Source: Arthrobacter woluwensis (GTDB lineage: Bacteria; Actinomycetota; Actinomycetes; Actinomycetales; Micrococcaceae). From it: DNA of 64,000 nucleotides. How positions within the stretch are numbered: position 1 is the stretch's first letter; each line of letters begins with the position of its first letter. The stretch is taken from assembly GCF_030816155.1 (NCBI RefSeq), contig NZ_JAUSXR010000001.1:3100001-3164000 (forward strand), given 5' to 3'. A program made the translations under genes and the position numbers. The notes under the pieces were generated by a model. The model was not told where the DNA came from, did no database searches, and saw only the letters and a list, made by a program, of their open reading frames with translations. Positions 32,590 to 40,156 of this stretch are shown in pieces.

Positions 32590-34119
32590 ATGGTGGAGAA
32601 CGGAGAACACGACGCAATACGGCGGCAATTCGTGACGAACCTCGGGCTCGTGGCGAACGGCCTCTCGAACGGGTGGACCCGATGGGCACAGGACGGCACT
32701 GGATTGGCGAAAACGGTGAACGATCTCTTCGGAACGCTACGCCCCGTCCAGTTCACCGGCGAATGTGTGAACGTCTACATCCCTGACCAACCGTCGTATC
32801 TCAGCTTCAAGCTGGCCAACGAGGATGGGCCACTGCTGGATGTATATATCAGCGCCCACAACCGACAGAAGATCCGGGGGTTTCTCGGAGAAGACCCGTG
32901 GGACATTCTGCAAGAAGGAACACTGATTTCGGTGGGCGGCCGCCTTCAGCCCCGGCAGAATGTATCGGCTTACCGCTTGGCTGCTGAACGGATCGGCCCG
33001 GTGTGGGTTCAGGGCGGAGGCCTTCACCATCTCCGCCTTCAAGAATCCAGAAACGTCCTTCTGGCAAAGTACGCTCCTGGGACACCTGTGGGTGATCGGC
33101 TGAGGAACCCGGCCTTCTCACACGAAAGTAAAGGCAAGCGCCTGGCATCGAAACTGACTACCCGCGGCGTTCGGTTGCATCACGTCCTGCTCCTGTGCCC
33201 ACGCACCACCGGCACCACCGAAGAGTTCCTGGAACAGCTTCCACCCAAAGGCATCGGGTATGAGGCGGCCCAGGTCGATTTCACTCCCGCGTCCCTCGCA
33301 GAGTTTCTCGGCAGTCTGCCACCGGCCCGAAACACCGTGGTGGCTCTGTACCGAGGTGGCGGCTCCTGGGCCGATCTCCGGATGTTTGATTCGCACGTTC
33401 TGGCGGCGGCCATTGCGGAATGTGCAGTACCTGTGCTCACAGGAATCGGCCATCGCTATGACATCAGTCTGTCCGACCGAACTGCCTTCGCTTCTGCCAG
33501 CACACCCACCGGGTTAGGGAAACTGCTCAGCGGTATCTACTTCGGGCAGCGCGACGAGGCAGCTCCGCAGGCAGATCGTCACACCCCTCTGCTCCGTGAA
33601 CGTGAGCAGACGCCGCCTGCGGCAGCAAGCCGCACTGGTGGAGAGCTACGAACGCAAGCGGAAGCCGATGCAGCCGTGCGGGAAGCGCGGGAAGAGCAGC
33701 TCCGAAATCAGCTGGGTCGCGACCTTGAGGCCGCCCGCCGAGTTGCTGGCGCCATGCGTGACCGCTTCGCCGCGGAACGACAGGCTCGCTCGGAGGAGGC
33801 CCAGAATGCTGCCCTTCAACGGGTGGACCAGCGCGCCACCTTCCAGGCAGTGCTGTGCTCGATAGCTTCGGTACTCGCTGGGTGCTTCTGCTTGGCGCAG
33901 GCCATCAACGGGCGGCCCGCCCCTTCACTGACATGGCTCATGATCGCGCTACTGGCGGCAGGGTTCGGCCGGTGGCTCTGGCTCGGCAAGAGCCGTGCAC
34001 GTCAGCATCTTGCCTACGGCGAACCGCTCGACCGTTCGGGGGCCACCCCGGAGTGGTTCGCAGTTGCCGCTCGCGCTAGCACCCCACGGGAAGTCACGGA
34101 AGTGTTCGGGGTGAAGTGA
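32590..34119 (+). CDS. Membrane-anchored exonuclease VII large subunit-like protein
   Basis: The 509-residue protein resembles XseA. It has an N-terminal OB-fold region (~50-140). The catalytic-type core (~165-320) has the family signature: YRGGGSWADLRMFD with R255, then AIAECAVPVLTGIGHRYDISLSD with H288 and D291, then STPTG. The R-to-H and H-to-D spacings (33 and 3) match those I recall for conserved residues of E. coli XseA. The preceding acidic position appears to be Glu (211/212) rather than Asp. Residues ~340-415 are a charged coiled coil. Two membrane segments follow (~421-443, 447-466) and a 40-residue tail; normal XseA has no membrane anchor. No xseB is nearby. GC is lower than in neighbours. 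TAGGGT 6 nt upstream suggests a leaderless start. Confidence 0.75.
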   Translation: MVENGEHDAIRRQFVTNLGLVANGLSNGWTRWAQDGTGLAKTVNDLFGTLRPVQFTGECVNVYIPDQPSYLSFKLANEDGPLLDVYISAHNRQKIRGFLGEDPWDILQEGTLISVGGRLQPRQNVSAYRLAAERIGPVWVQGGGLHHLRLQESRNVLLAKYAPGTPVGDRLRNPAFSHESKGKRLASKLTTRGVRLHHVLLLCPRTTGTTEEFLEQLPPKGIGYEAAQVDFTPASLAEFLGSLPPARNTVVALYRGGGSWADLRMFDSHVLAAAIAECAVPVLTGIGHRYDISLSDRTAFASASTPTGLGKLLSGIYFGQRDEAAPQADRHTPLLREREQTPPAAASRTGGELRTQAEADAAVREAREEQLRNQLGRDLEAARRVAGAMRDRFAAERQARSEEAQNAALQRVDQRATFQAVLCSIASVLAGCFCLAQAINGRPAPSLTWLMIALLAAGFGRWLWLGKSRARQHLAYGEPLDRSGATPEWFAVAARASTPREVTEVFGVK

Positions 34120-34147
34120 CCGGGTACCTGGCACCCCGTGCCACGCG

Positions 34148-34211
34148 CGTTCGTGGGTGTCGTGTGCATTCGTGGCTTTTGGTAGCGAATTCACTCAAAA
34201 TCCACGAACCC
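34148..34211. repeat. Intergenic palindrome, GTTCGTGG family (copy 2)
   Basis: GTTCGTGG near the left end pairs with CCACGAAC near the right, with further inner pairing (GTGNATTCG with CGAATTCAC). It lies between convergent genes and is more degenerate than the copy at 5556. Confidence 0.65.
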
Positions 34212-34251
34212 AGGGCTATGGCGGGACCGGGCCTTCCGCGGCCGGCCGACC

Positions 34252-36930
34252 CTACCCGCCCATCCGGTTCTTGGTGCGGGCGGTCGCGACGGCGGCCCAC
34301 GGGTCCTCCGGCCAGGGATGTTTCGGGTACCGCCCCCGCATCTCGGCCCTGACCTGCGCATACGGACCGGACCAGAACGACGCCAGATCAGCCGTCACGG
34401 CCAGCGGCCGCCCAGCCGGGGACAGGAGATGGAACACCACGGGCACCCGCATATCCACGAGCCGCGGCGTGTCGGCCCAGCCGAAGCACTCCTGAAGCTT
34501 CACGGCGACCACGGGCTGCGGCACGGGAGCGCCATCGGCCGGAGCCTCCTCCACCTCCGGGTACTCCAGGCGCACCCGGCGTCCGCTCGGCACCTCGAGC
34601 TCCGCGGGAACCAGCTCCTCCAGCCGCACGGCCTCGGGCCACGGCAGCAGACGGCGCAAGGCGTCCACGAGCGGTAGCGACTTCACGGAGGCTCCGGCGG
34701 CGAGCGCCTCGAGTTCGGGCCCCAGCCACTCGTCGGCACGGGCCAGCAGCGCCGCCGACGACGTGTCCGGCCACGGCTCCCCCAGCACGCGGTGCAGCAG
34801 GGCGAGTCGACGACGCAGTGCGTCCGCCGGGCCGGGGAAGCCGATGACCTCGAGCCCCTCCCGTTCCAGAGCCCGGAGGACCGCGGCGTGACCCTCCCGG
34901 GGACCGGGCTTCACAGGCGTCGAGGACAGCACGATCGCCCCCAGCCGGTTCACCTTCCGCGCGGCCACCTTGCCGCCGTCGAAGGACGCCTCCACGCCAT
35001 CGGCCAGCAGATGCGACGCCGCGAGCGCCGCGGTCTCCCCGGAGATCCCGGCGGCCGCACGGATCACGGCACCGGTCCCGGCGGCCTCCCTGCCGCCGGC
35101 TCGGCTCGCCTCCGCCACGGCGAGCCACTCGTGCCCCGAGAGCGGGCTCCCCGACGGCAGGGCCGCCCGGGTCCCGGAGGCCAGCAGGTAGACCTCCCGC
35201 TCGCCCGGCACCCTGCGCGCCACTTGCGCCGGGAAGGCCAGCGCGACGATGGCACCCACCTCCTCCCCGCGCGGCACCGGCCGGGCGGGGGCCGGCGTCG
35301 TCGTGCGTGAGGAGTCGGCGATGCGCTCGAAGCGGCGGACTTCGTCCTTCCAGGCCCGCGCCTGCGGGTCCTGTCCGGAGCGCAGCCCGCTCAGGAGTCT
35401 GCCCAGATCGGCGCCCGGCGCCCGGAACTCCCGCGCCACGAGGGCCACGGCCTCCGCCGCGGGCCGGGCGCCCAGGAGCGCGGCGCCTTCCAACAGGGCC
35501 CGGCCCAATCGGGGGTCGGCGGGGATACCGGCGAGGGTTTGGCCCTCCTCGGTCGGCTGCCCGTTCGGGGTCACGGCTCCGAGGGCTGTCAGGGTGGCGA
35601 GGGCGTCGCGCAGGGCGGGCTGCGGGGGTGCGTCGGGCAGGGCGAAACGGTCAGGATCATCCGCGCCGGACAGCACGCCGGGCAGCGCGCCCCAGCAGGC
35701 CAGCACGAGGGCGGCCTCCGTCAGATCCGCTGCGGCGATCTCGGGCGTCGGCTGCGCGGGGGCGGCGGCGAAGGCCCGCTCGTCGCAGCAGCGCACCGCA
35801 CGTCCCGGGCCTTGTCGCGCGGCGCGTCCGGCCCGCTGTTCGGCACTCGCCCGCGAACACGCCACGGTCACCAGACCGTTCATGCCTCGCGAGGCATCTC
35901 TCCGGGGCTCGCGGCTCAAACAGGAGTCGATCACGAGTCGCACGCCGGGGACCGTGAGCGAGGATTCCGCCAGGGATGTGGACACGACGATCCGCGGGCG
36001 GTCCCCCGGCCGGCGTCCCGAGACGGCCCTCTGCTGTTCCGCGGGGCTGATCTGACCGTGAAGCTCGAGAACCTCCGTGTCGGGCGCCAGGCTGCGGAGC
36101 CGATCGGTGACATGCCTGACTTCGCGGGCGCCGGGTACGAACACGAGAGCGTCGATCCCGGGATCCGCGGCGAGCGCGGACCGGTGCTCGCGAGCCGCCG
36201 TCTCAGCCACGTGGTCCAGAAAACCCCTGGTCACGCCGCGTTCGTCCATGCGAGTGACGGGCGACGGGCGCCAGGCCACGTCGAGCGGATGCAGCGCCGA
36301 GGGGCAGTCGACCACGGGCACCGCGCCCGCGGTCCCGCCGAGCAGCTCCGCAAACCGCGCGGCGTCCAGGGTGGCGGACATCGCGACCACCAGCAGATCG
36401 TCGCGGAGCTGCCGCAGTTCGGCGAGCATGGCGAAGAGCAGGTCACTCTCCAGAGCGCGTTCGTGCACTTCATCCAGGACGACGGCGTCCACCCCGTCCA
36501 GCCCCGGATCGGCCAGGAGACGGCGCAGCAGGATGCCCGGGGTCACGAACTCCACCACCGTGTCCCGCCCGGCCTGCCGTTCGCCCCGGACCGTGAAGCC
36601 CACTCTCCGTCCCAGCGGGCTCCCATCCAGAGCGGCCAGGCGCGCTGCCGCGGCGCGTGCGGCGACCCTTCTCGGCTGGGTCACGACGACGCGCGGGCTC
36701 CTCCCCGCGGCCCGCGCGGCGGCCAGCGTGGCCACGAGAGGCGGGACGAGGGTCGTCTTGCCCGTCCCGGGCGGCGCCTGGACGACCGCGGCGGGCCCGG
36801 CGTCGTCGTCCGCCCGACCGGAAGCGGACCCGTCCGGTCCGCCGAGCGCGGCGGACAGGTCTCCCAGCGCCGAGGCGAAGGGCAGTCCCGCGCCGATCAC
36901 GTCGAGGTCGAACAGAGACGCTCCGGTCAT
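34252..36930 (-). CDS. hrpB: ATP-dependent helicase HrpB
   Basis: This 892-residue DEAH-box helicase has Walker A GTGKTT at 55-60, the Walker B/DEAH box as DEVH at 153-156, and a C-terminal helicase-associated region. The C-terminal ~130 residues (PVVAVKLQECFGWADTPRL, VVFHLLSPAGRPLAVTADL, FWSGPYAQVRAEMRGRYPKHPWPEDP) are the HrpB-specific domain. It should unwind nucleic acid with ATP; its cellular role is not settled, even in E. coli. The start overlaps the stop of the DUF308 gene by 4 nt (ATGA), so the two are co-translated. A longer in-frame extension to 37587 is a shadow of that gene. Confidence 0.95.
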   Translation of the reverse strand: MTGASLFDLDVIGAGLPFASALGDLSAALGGPDGSASGRADDDAGPAAVVQAPPGTGKTTLVPPLVATLAAARAAGRSPRVVVTQPRRVAARAAAARLAALDGSPLGRRVGFTVRGERQAGRDTVVEFVTPGILLRRLLADPGLDGVDAVVLDEVHERALESDLLFAMLAELRQLRDDLLVVAMSATLDAARFAELLGGTAGAVPVVDCPSALHPLDVAWRPSPVTRMDERGVTRGFLDHVAETAAREHRSALAADPGIDALVFVPGAREVRHVTDRLRSLAPDTEVLELHGQISPAEQQRAVSGRRPGDRPRIVVSTSLAESSLTVPGVRLVIDSCLSREPRRDASRGMNGLVTVACSRASAEQRAGRAARQGPGRAVRCCDERAFAAAPAQPTPEIAAADLTEAALVLACWGALPGVLSGADDPDRFALPDAPPQPALRDALATLTALGAVTPNGQPTEEGQTLAGIPADPRLGRALLEGAALLGARPAAEAVALVAREFRAPGADLGRLLSGLRSGQDPQARAWKDEVRRFERIADSSRTTTPAPARPVPRGEEVGAIVALAFPAQVARRVPGEREVYLLASGTRAALPSGSPLSGHEWLAVAEASRAGGREAAGTGAVIRAAAGISGETAALAASHLLADGVEASFDGGKVAARKVNRLGAIVLSSTPVKPGPREGHAAVLRALEREGLEVIGFPGPADALRRRLALLHRVLGEPWPDTSSAALLARADEWLGPELEALAAGASVKSLPLVDALRRLLPWPEAVRLEELVPAELEVPSGRRVRLEYPEVEEAPADGAPVPQPVVAVKLQECFGWADTPRLVDMRVPVVFHLLSPAGRPLAVTADLASFWSGPYAQVRAEMRGRYPKHPWPEDPWAAVATARTKNRMGG

Positions 36931-37514
36931 GTGGCAGCCTGGGCCCGGCGCAGTTTCGTGACGGACAGGACAGCGATCTTCAGGCCGACCAGCACGCTGC
37001 GCAAGCCGAAGGCGAAGGCCAAGACCGTGGTCCCGGTGCCCGGCAGAACCGCGCAGAAGGCGGCCAGGACCAGGTCCAGGATGCTCCGGAGAAGGTCCTG
37101 CCACGGCGCGTCGGAGTGGTTGCGGAGCACCTCGACCAGTCGCGTGGCCCCGCTGGAGACGAAGGTCAGCGCTGCCAGGTACACCAGCACAGCGGACGGG
37201 AGCGGGATCAGCAGCACGACCAGGCCGGCCGCGATCCAGACGAGCCCGAGGAGGAAGGGCCAGAGCCGTCGTCGCGACGTCCCGGCACGGGCCTCCTGCG
37301 CGGCGTCGGCCAGATCGCCCACGCCGGACAGCACGAAGCCCGCCCCGGCGTAGATCTCGATGCGGGTCAGCGCCCCGAGCGGATGCAGGAACAGCCAGAC
37401 GCCACCGGCCAGGGACGCCAGGCCGACCAGGAACACGACCCACCAGGGCAGCCGTGCGACGTGCTTGCCGAGCAGGCCGGGCAGGGTCCAGAAACGCTGG
37501 TGGATGGAGCTCAT
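36927..37514 (-). CDS. DUF308 (HdeD-like) membrane protein
   Basis: The 195-residue protein has six closely spaced hydrophobic segments in three pairs, the pattern of the DUF308/HdeD family (WWVVFLVGLASLAGGVWLFLHP, WPFLLGLVWIAAGLVVLL and so on). Its function is unknown; HdeD in E. coli is linked to acid resistance. The start at MSSIHQRF has GGAGG only 1 nt upstream, too close for a normal ribosome binding site, and GAGAAT 6 nt upstream, so a leaderless message is possible. It is co-translated with hrpB through an ATGA overlap. A large palindrome lies just upstream. Confidence 0.85.
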   Translation of the reverse strand: MSSIHQRFWTLPGLLGKHVARLPWWVVFLVGLASLAGGVWLFLHPLGALTRIEIYAGAGFVLSGVGDLADAAQEARAGTSRRRLWPFLLGLVWIAAGLVVLLIPLPSAVLVYLAALTFVSSGATRLVEVLRNHSDAPWQDLLRSILDLVLAAFCAVLPGTGTTVLAFAFGLRSVLVGLKIAVLSVTKLRRAQAAT

Positions 37515-37561
37515 TCCTCCATTCTCCCCGGCGGACGCCCGCACGGTGTGGAGCGCCCCCA

Positions 37562-37622
37562 CGCGAGAGAACAGGTGATGCCCCCAAAACCGGGTTTTGG
37601 GGGCATCACCTGTTCTCTCGCG
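37562..37622. repeat. Perfect 61-bp palindrome, GCGAGAGAACAG family (copy 5)
   Basis: Two 30-bp arms (37562-37591 and 37593-37622) are exact reverse complements around a single central base. It lies between the DUF308 start and the end of the murA-like gene, both on the minus strand, so it may terminate murA. It is the longest perfect member of its family in the window. Confidence 0.95.
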
Positions 37623-37638
37623 AACCGCGCGCGGAGGA

Positions 37639-39159
37639 TCAGTCCTCGAAGTACTCGATCCGGGCGCCGATGGAGTTCAGCCGGTCCGCGAGGTCTGCGT
37701 AGCCGCGCTCGATCACGTAGATGTTGCGCAGGGTCGAGGTGCCGCGGGCCGCGAGCATCGCGAGCAGCAGGCAGGCCGCGGGGCGGAGAGCCGGCGGGCA
37801 GCCGATCTCGGCCGCGCGCCACTTGGTCGGGCCGTTGACGTAGATGCGGTGCGGATCCAGGAGCTGCACGTTGGCGCCGAGACGGTTGAGCTCCGTCAGG
37901 TAGATGGCCCGGTTCTCGTAGACCCAGTCGTGGATCATCGTCTGACCCTCGGCGTTGGCCGCGATGACCGCGAAGAACGGCAGGTTGTCGATGTTCATGC
38001 CCGGGAACGGCATGGGGTGGATCTTGTCCACGGAGGCGTGCAGCTTGCTCGGCTTGGTGGTGACGTCCACCAGGCGCGTGTGGCCGTTGCGCGCCACGTA
38101 CTCGCCGGAGATCTCCAGTTCCTGGCCCATGTGCTGCAGGAAGGCCAGCTCGATCTCCATGAACTCGATCGGCACACGGCGCACGGTGACCTCGGAGTTC
38201 GTCACGATGCCCGCGGTGATCAGGCTCATGGCCTCGATCGGGTCCTCGGACGGGAAGTACTCGATGTCCTGGTTGATGTTGGTGCGGCCCGTGATGCGCA
38301 GCGTGGTGGTGCCGATGCCCTCGATGGTCACGCCCAGCATCTGCAGGTAGAAGCAGAGGTCCTGGACCATGTAGTTGGGGCTCGCGTTGCGGATCACGGT
38401 GGTGCCGGTGCGGTGCGCGGCGGCCATGATCGCGTTCTCGGTGACGGTGTCGCCACGCTCGGTCAGCACGAAGGTGCGGTCCTTGCTGTCGGCCTCGGGG
38501 GCCTGGACCAGGTAGAAGCCGGACTTGGCCTCCACGGCGAGCCCGAACTGGCGCAGCGCCTGCATGTGCGGCTCCACGGTGCGGGTGCCGAGGTCGCAGC
38601 CGCCGGCGTAGGGCAGCTGGTACTCCTCGCGCTCGTCCAGGAGCGGGCCGAGGAGCATGATGACGCTGCGGGTGCGACGGGCCGCGTCCACATCCATGGC
38701 GTCCAGGTCCAGGACGGCGGGGCGGCGGATCTGCAGATCGTTGTCGTTGAGCCAGGTGCACTCGACGCCGATGCTCGCCAGCACCTCGACGATCCGGTTG
38801 ACCTCCTCGATGCGCGCCAGGCGGCGCAGCGTGGTGGTGCCGCGGTTGATGAGGCTGGCCAGCAGAAGCGCGACGCCGGCGTTCTTGCTGCTGTTGACGT
38901 CCACCGCGCCGCTGAGCTGATGTCCGCCCTCCACCCGCAGGTGGGTGACGCGCGGCCGCGCGGGGGTCAGGAGCGTTGCCTCGAAGAGATCCTCCAAGCG
39001 GCGGATCATGCGCAGGCTCAGATTCTGCTTGCCGGTCTCCATACGGGCCACGGCGCTCTGGCTGGTGCCGAGCTCCTCGGCCAGCTTGCCCTGCGTCCAG
39101 CCCTTCTCGCTGCGGGCGTCGCGAAGCCAGGAAGCCAGGTGATCCATCGTCTCAGTCAT
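37639..39159 (-). CDS. murA: UDP-GlcNAc 1-carboxyvinyltransferase-like enzyme with N-terminal helix-turn-helix
   Basis: The 506-residue protein joins an XRE helix-turn-helix (residues ~3-60: LASWLRDARSEKGWTQGKLA then LGTSQSAVARMETGKQNLS) to a complete MurA-type domain (~70-506). Catalytic marks are K92-N93 in SSKNAG and C188 in AGGCDLGTRTVEPH, which match MurA Lys22-Asn23 and Cys115. MurA adds enolpyruvate to UDP-N-acetylglucosamine, the first committed step of peptidoglycan synthesis. The HTH suggests that the enzyme also binds DNA, perhaps its own promoter. The start was set at the second ATG (39159), because TATATT ends 7 nt upstream and no ribosome binding site is present, so the message appears leaderless. 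A separate classical murA probably exists elsewhere. Confidence 0.85.
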   Translation of the reverse strand: MTETMDHLASWLRDARSEKGWTQGKLAEELGTSQSAVARMETGKQNLSLRMIRRLEDLFEATLLTPARPRVTHLRVEGGHQLSGAVDVNSSKNAGVALLLASLINRGTTTLRRLARIEEVNRIVEVLASIGVECTWLNDNDLQIRRPAVLDLDAMDVDAARRTRSVIMLLGPLLDEREEYQLPYAGGCDLGTRTVEPHMQALRQFGLAVEAKSGFYLVQAPEADSKDRTFVLTERGDTVTENAIMAAAHRTGTTVIRNASPNYMVQDLCFYLQMLGVTIEGIGTTTLRITGRTNINQDIEYFPSEDPIEAMSLITAGIVTNSEVTVRRVPIEFMEIELAFLQHMGQELEISGEYVARNGHTRLVDVTTKPSKLHASVDKIHPMPFPGMNIDNLPFFAVIAANAEGQTMIHDWVYENRAIYLTELNRLGANVQLLDPHRIYVNGPTKWRAAEIGCPPALRPAACLLLAMLAARGTSTLRNIYVIERGYADLADRLNSIGARIEYFED

Positions 39160-39166
39160 GAGCATG

Positions 39167-39172
39167 AATATA
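39167..39172 (-). promoter_or_regulatory. -10 element for leaderless murA-like transcript
   Basis: TATATT on the minus strand ends 7 nt before the ATG at 39159. The region upstream (to 39334) is unusually AT-rich for this window and holds no gene. No clear -35 is seen. Confidence 0.55.
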
Positions 39173-39334
39173 TCAGATGTGAGTTACCGCGAAGCAAATC
39201 ACCGGCCCGTCGGCGTGAATATGGGATACCTAAGTCGCAGGGTGCGATATTTCTTCCGGAATTTCGCGTCACGATCCGCAAGCCCAGGCCACTCAGCAGC
39301 CCAGGCCATCAAACCCGACCACCCCTCAGCCCGG

Positions 39335-40156
39335 TCAGTACACCACGTGCCAGACGCCGAGCAGCACCGAGATCCCCACGGACAGCCCGGCGATGACCAC
39401 AGAGCCGAGCACCACCCAGGTGTCGACCGCGGAGAGCCGGGACGGGCGGGCCCATGTTCGCGGCCCGGCGCCGAAGCCCCGGGCCTCCATGGTCACAGCC
39501 AGACGGGAGGCCCGGCGGATCGACTGGACGAGCAGCCCGAAACTCTGCCCCAGCTTCGCGGCAAGCCCGGACAGGACGTTCCCGGTGGCACCGACCCCGC
39601 GTGCCCGGCGAGCCATGCCGATGGTCTGCCACTCGGCCACCATGAGTCCCACCAGGCGCAGCGCCGCGAGGGTGCCCAGGACGAAGCGGTGCGGGAGGCG
39701 CGCCAGCTGTGCCAGAGCATCGGCCAGGTCGGTCGGCTCGGTGCACGCCATGACGATCACCGCCGGCAGTGCGATCGCGAGTCCACGCAGGAGGAACCCG
39801 ACACCCAGGAGCAGAGAATGTTCGCCCATGGTCCAGATCCCGAAACTGAAAATGAGCGGCCCCTTGTCCGGGGCGAGCACCGCCGTGCTCCAGCCGCCCA
39901 GGACGGCGGCGGCCACGAGCGGCCACGCCCTGGTCCACAGCAGGCGGAGATTCAGGCCCGCCAGCGGCAGCACGAGGAGCTCGCAGAGCACCGCGATCCC
40001 GGCCGACAGCCAGTCGATCGACCACACGAGGGCGAGCGTGATGATCGCGAGCGCGCCGAACTTGGACAGCGGATTCGCACGCCCCAGGAGCGGAAGCTCG
40101 GCACGGGACGCCGCGTACGGGTCCACGACGGCGCGGTCCTCGGTCACGACGCTCAT
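39335..40156 (-). CDS. ECF transporter transmembrane component (EcfT/YkoC type)
   Basis: The 273-residue membrane protein is the T component of an energy-coupling factor transporter. It has an N-terminal NPLSKFGAL segment and about five or six membrane helices. The two coupling motifs A-R-R-A-R-G (MARRARGVGATG) and M-E-A-R-G-F-G that contact the ATPases are present. It is the third gene of the operon; its start overlaps the ATPase gene (ATGA at 40153-40156). The TPP riboswitch upstream of the operon points to uptake of thiamine or its hydroxymethylpyrimidine part, as in YkoEDC systems. Confidence 0.92.
   Translation of the reverse strand: MSVVTEDRAVVDPYAASRAELPLLGRANPLSKFGALAIITLALVWSIDWLSAGIAVLCELLVLPLAGLNLRLLWTRAWPLVAAAVLGGWSTAVLAPDKGPLIFSFGIWTMGEHSLLLGVGFLLRGLAIALPAVIVMACTEPTDLADALAQLARLPHRFVLGTLAALRLVGLMVAEWQTIGMARRARGVGATGNVLSGLAAKLGQSFGLLVQSIRRASRLAVTMEARGFGAGPRTWARPSRLSAVDTWVVLGSVVIAGLSVGISVLLGVWHVVY

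Noticed and set aside
34252..37587. HrpB start at 37587 giving 1111 residues
   Set aside because: The extra N-terminal part is a shifted reading of the DUF308 membrane gene. The ATG at 36930 overlaps that gene's stop in the usual ATGA way.
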